From positions 1 to 15,846 of the forward strand of contig DASPKS010000143.1 in assembly GCA_035628035.1 (NCBI GenBank): a stretch of 15,846 nucleotides of DNA. The letters are read 5' to 3'. This document shows, one piece after another, positions 13,335 to 15,846 of the stretch (position 1 is its first letter; every line of letters starts with the position of its first letter). A program made the translations under genes and the position numbers. Below the pieces are notes generated by a model that was not told where the DNA came from, ran no database searches, and worked only from the letters and a program-made list of their open reading frames with translations. The stretch comes from DASPKS01 sp035628035 (GTDB lineage Bacteria > Bacteroidota > Rhodothermia > Rhodothermales > Rubricoccaceae).

Positions 13335-14741
13335 CTACTCCTCCATCAGCACCGCGCGGCCGTCGCGGTAGGCCATCACGAACACGGCCGTGTTGATGGG
13401 GCCGCCGCCGAAGTCGAACCGGTGGGCGAGGCCCTGATAGCGCGGGGCCTGGCGGATGAGGTCGGGAATGGCCTGGCCGGGCTCGCGCGCTTCGAGGAGG
13501 CGAAGGAGGAACCGCGTGACGTCGTAGCCGATGAGGGAAAGCCGCTCGGGCGGAATCCCTGCGAGGGCCCGGTAGCGCCGCTCGAACTCGGCCCCGGCCG
13601 CCTCGTCGTAGTGGAAGTCGGTGTCGTAGACGGTGCGGAGCTGGCTGGCGCGGGTGCGCGAGGCCTCGAGGTCCTCCCACTCGAGGTTGCCCAGCGGGCG
13701 CGTGGGGCCGCCCATCGCTTCGAGCTGGCGGAGCACGCGGGCGGCCTTCTCGGCGGCCTCGTCGCCGGTGACGGGGAAGTAGGTGGCCTCGGCCTCGCGG
13801 AGCCGCGCCGCGCCGACGCGCTCGCGGAGCCGCCCCCAGTCGGCCGCGCGGACGCGCTCGAAGAACGGCACCTCGGCGCCGAGCTCGCGCGCCTCGTCGG
13901 CGAATGCCGCGCCCATGGCCTCGCCGTACGTGCCCGTCTCGGCGACGACGCCGAGCCGCCGGAGCCCCATCTGCTGAACGGCGTGGCGGGCGAGCGCCCG
14001 GCCCCGCGCGGCGAAGGTGGGGTTGGCCTGGAACACGAACCGCCGCCCCGCCGATACGTCGCCATCGGTGGCGAGGGGGGCGACGAGCGGCACTTGCTCC
14101 CGCTCAGCGATGGCCGCGGCCTCCCGCGCCTCCTCGCTGAACAACGGCCCGATGACCAGCTCGGCGCCGGCCCCGGCCACCGCCTCCATCGCCCGCGCGG
14201 CGCCGCCACCAACGGGCCCGCTGTCGCGGAAGACCATCCGGACGGGCCACCGCCCGGCCTCGTTGTGCTCGTCCACGGCGAGGCGGACGCCGTTGAAGAG
14301 GGCCTGCGCGAGGTAGTCCTCTTCGCCCGACGCCGGGAGGATCACGCCGAGGGTGACAGGAGCGGGCGGCGTCTCGGGCGTGTACCCCAGCGCCCGCTGG
14401 CGGACGCGCTCCGCCTCTTCGGTGTAGCGGCTGTGGGGGTACTGCCGGAGGAGCGTGGTCAGCGCGGAGACCGCGCCGTCGGTGTCGCCGGCGGCGTAGA
14501 GCGCCTTACCCGCCATGAGGAGGGCGGCCGTCGTGCGCGCGTTGTAGCCGAAGTCGCGCCCGGCGCGGAAGAAGAGCCGGGCCGCCTCCTCGTACTCGCC
14601 CCGCGTGTAGCTCGCCAGCCCGTTCTCGAACGCGCTCTCGGCCTCCGCCAGCGTGTCCGCCGTGGCGGGCTGGGCTGAGCCGACGGGCGCCGAAGCCAGC
14701 GCTGCCAGGAAGAGGACGAGTAGGGAGAGGGGCCGGAGCAT
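13335..14741 (-). CDS. TPR domain plus type 1 periplasmic binding-protein fusion (penicillin-binding-protein activator-like)
   Basis: This 468-residue exported protein has a signal peptide (LLVLFLAALASAPVGSAQ, cleavage about residue 23). Two to three TPR-like helix pairs follow (about 30-118, for example ESAFENGLASYTRGEYEEAARLFF and YAAGDTDGAVSALTTLLRQYP). From about residue 129 the PBP fold starts (VTLGVILPASGEEDYLAQALFNGVRLAVDEHN), with ELVIGPLFSEEAREAAAIAEREQVPLVAPLA and LSLIGYDVTRFLL, as in LivK/LpoA C-domain proteins. Escherichia coli LpoA combines the same two modules to activate PBP1a. No lipobox Cys is seen, so it is probably soluble in the periplasm. Simple amino-acid binding is an alternative. 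It lies between guaA (66-nt gap) and bamD (150-nt gap); no transporter genes are adjacent. Confidence 0.82.
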   Translation of the reverse strand: MLRPLSLLVLFLAALASAPVGSAQPATADTLAEAESAFENGLASYTRGEYEEAARLFFRAGRDFGYNARTTAALLMAGKALYAAGDTDGAVSALTTLLRQYPHSRYTEEAERVRQRALGYTPETPPAPVTLGVILPASGEEDYLAQALFNGVRLAVDEHNEAGRWPVRMVFRDSGPVGGGAARAMEAVAGAGAELVIGPLFSEEAREAAAIAEREQVPLVAPLATDGDVSAGRRFVFQANPTFAARGRALARHAVQQMGLRRLGVVAETGTYGEAMGAAFADEARELGAEVPFFERVRAADWGRLRERVGAARLREAEATYFPVTGDEAAEKAARVLRQLEAMGGPTRPLGNLEWEDLEASRTRASQLRTVYDTDFHYDEAAGAEFERRYRALAGIPPERLSLIGYDVTRFLLRLLEAREPGQAIPDLIRQAPRYQGLAHRFDFGGGPINTAVFVMAYRDGRAVLMEE

Positions 14742-14807
14742 GGTGAGGGGCTACGGTCGGGGCCGGAGAATAGGCACCGCGCGGGGATCGTCCACCCCCC
14801 CTCCTGC

Positions 14808-15846
14808 TCACTCCCACTCGATCGTCGCGGGCGGCTTGCTCGACACGTCGTAGGCCACCCGGTTGATCCCGCGGACCTCGTTGATGATCCGGTTCGACAC
14901 GCGCCCGAGGAAGTCGTACGGGAGCGGGGCCCAGTCGGCCGTCATCCCGTCGGTGCTCGTCACGGCGCGGAGGCAGACGGCCTGGTCGTACGTCCGGTAG
15001 TCCCCCATCACGCCGACCGAGCGGACGGGCAGGAGCACGGCGAACGCCTGCCAGACCGTGTCGTAGAGCCCGCTCGATTTCAGCTCCTCGATGAAGATGG
15101 TGTCGGCCTTGCGCAGGAGGCTGAGGCCTTCGCGCGTGATCGGGCCGAGGTGACGTACGGCGAGGCCCGGACCCGGGAAGGGGTGCCGGCCAAGGATCGT
15201 CTCAGGCACGCCGAGCGCGCGGCCCACCTCGCGCACCTCGTCCTTGAACAGCTCGCGGAACGGCTCGACGAGCTGGAAGCCGAGCTTCTCCGGCAGCCCG
15301 CCGACGTTGTGGTGCGTCTTGATCGTCGCGCTCGGCCCACGGAAGCTCACCGACTCGATCACGTCGGGGTAGAGCGTGCCCTGGGCGAGAAAGGCCGGGC
15401 GGTGGCCCACCTCCTCGGTGATCCGCTTGGTCGCCTCCTCGAACACCTCGATGAACGCGTGCCCGATGACCCGCCGCTTCTGCTCGGGGTCAGCTACCCC
15501 ATCGAGCCGTTCGAGGAAGAGGTCGGTGGCGTCGACGGCGTGGAGGCGGATGTGGAAGTGGTCGCGGAAGGTGGCCTGCACCTGCTCGTACTCCCCCTCC
15601 CGGAGGAGCCCGTTGTTCACGAACACGCACGTGAGCCGGTCGCCGAGGGCCTCGTGGAGGAGGACGGCCGCGACGGAGGAGTCCACGCCGCCGGAGAGGC
15701 CGAGGAGCACGTGTTCATTGCCGACCTTTTCCGCGATCTCGCGCTTCTTGTCCTCGATGAATGAGCCCGTCGTCCAGTCGCCCCGGCACCCACACACGTT
15801 CAGGACGAAGTTGGCGAGCATCTCGGCGCCGGAGGCGGTATGCACC
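14808..15846 (-). CDS. guaA: GMP synthase (glutamine-hydrolysing), C-terminal part (5' end beyond right edge)
   Basis: The visible 346 codons begin at the end of the glutamine-amidotransferase domain (V-H-T-x-x-G, the residues after FHPEV, then LANFVLNVCGC). The ATP-pyrophosphatase P-loop is LGLSGGVDSS (48-57 of the visible part). LYPDVIESVS, KTHHNVGGLPE, GRHPFPGPGLAVR and DYRTYDQAVCLRAV, and the C-terminal SNRIINEVRGINRVAYDVSSKPPATIEWE, are textbook GuaA. The enzyme makes GMP from XMP, glutamine and ATP in the cytoplasm. The catalytic Cys-His-Glu of the amidotransferase lie outside the window. No in-frame stop or real start is seen at the right edge, so the gene continues. The PBP-activator gene is 66 nt downstream. 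Confidence 0.97.
   Translation of the reverse strand, partial: VHTASGAEMLANFVLNVCGCRGDWTTGSFIEDKKREIAEKVGNEHVLLGLSGGVDSSVAAVLLHEALGDRLTCVFVNNGLLREGEYEQVQATFRDHFHIRLHAVDATDLFLERLDGVADPEQKRRVIGHAFIEVFEEATKRITEEVGHRPAFLAQGTLYPDVIESVSFRGPSATIKTHHNVGGLPEKLGFQLVEPFRELFKDEVREVGRALGVPETILGRHPFPGPGLAVRHLGPITREGLSLLRKADTIFIEELKSSGLYDTVWQAFAVLLPVRSVGVMGDYRTYDQAVCLRAVTSTDGMTADWAPLPYDFLGRVSNRIINEVRGINRVAYDVSSKPPATIEWE

Noticed and set aside
13284..14678. Long plus-strand frame opposite the TPR/binding-protein gene
   Set aside because: It has no signal peptide or motif, while the minus strand encodes a signal peptide, TPR units and a periplasmic-binding fold.
1..15846. Search for tRNA genes, CRISPR repeats, insertion sequences and toxin-antitoxin or defence genes
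   Set aside because: I found no tRNA-like cloverleaf with a TTCRA loop, no regularly spaced direct repeats, no transposase motifs and no recognisable defence domains by reading; a covariance-model or profile search was not possible.

Overview
The window is very GC-rich, compact and entirely chromosomal in character. Several things point to a member of the Bacteroidota, most likely the Rhodothermales (Salinibacter, Rhodothermus or Rubricoccaceae-like). Proteins are rich in Ala, Arg, Pro and Glu. Most starts lack a clear Shine-Dalgarno sequence. Several upstream regions carry a TTG-N19-21-TAnnTT pattern resembling the Bacteroidota -33/-7 promoter. The lineage is an inference from style and gene content, since there is no rRNA gene here. 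I see no tRNA or rRNA genes, CRISPR arrays, insertion sequences or prophage genes.

Left third (1-6461), cell-surface polysaccharide block. The minus-strand 5' part of a probable SLBB-type polysaccharide export protein leaves the left edge. Divergent from it are a small outer-membrane beta-barrel protein and a GT4 glycosyltransferase. A convergent GT2 glycosyltransferase follows; its stop codon interlocks with that of the GT4 gene. It is divergent, across a 36-bp palindrome, from a tight plus-strand unit of GT2, GT4 and a periplasmic thioredoxin-like protein (4-nt gap, then a 4-nt ATGA overlap). The block probably builds and exports an envelope or exopolysaccharide glycan.

Middle (6477-11683). 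A perfect 17-bp-stem hairpin separates the sugar block from a minus-strand series. Read in the direction of transcription this is a GH3 beta-N-acetylhexosaminidase, a two-helix membrane protein, phenylalanine 4-hydroxylase (phhA), an acylphosphatase with a 223-residue Lys/Ala/Pro-rich histone-H1-like N-terminal extension, the peptide-release-factor methyltransferase prmC and an isoprenylcysteine-methyltransferase-type membrane enzyme. Candidate internal promoters precede phhA and prmC.

Right third (11729-15846), also minus strand. In the direction of transcription it holds the GMP synthase guaA (its N-terminal amidotransferase domain is beyond the right edge), a TPR plus periplasmic-binding-protein fusion resembling penicillin-binding-protein activators, the outer-membrane assembly lipoprotein bamD and the NAD biosynthesis gene nadD. 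This is housekeeping plus envelope biogenesis.

The least ordinary items are the H1-like/acylphosphatase chimera, the symmetric palindrome between the divergent glycosyltransferases, and the recurring promoter-like pattern. I do not see convincing evidence for a wholly new multi-gene system.
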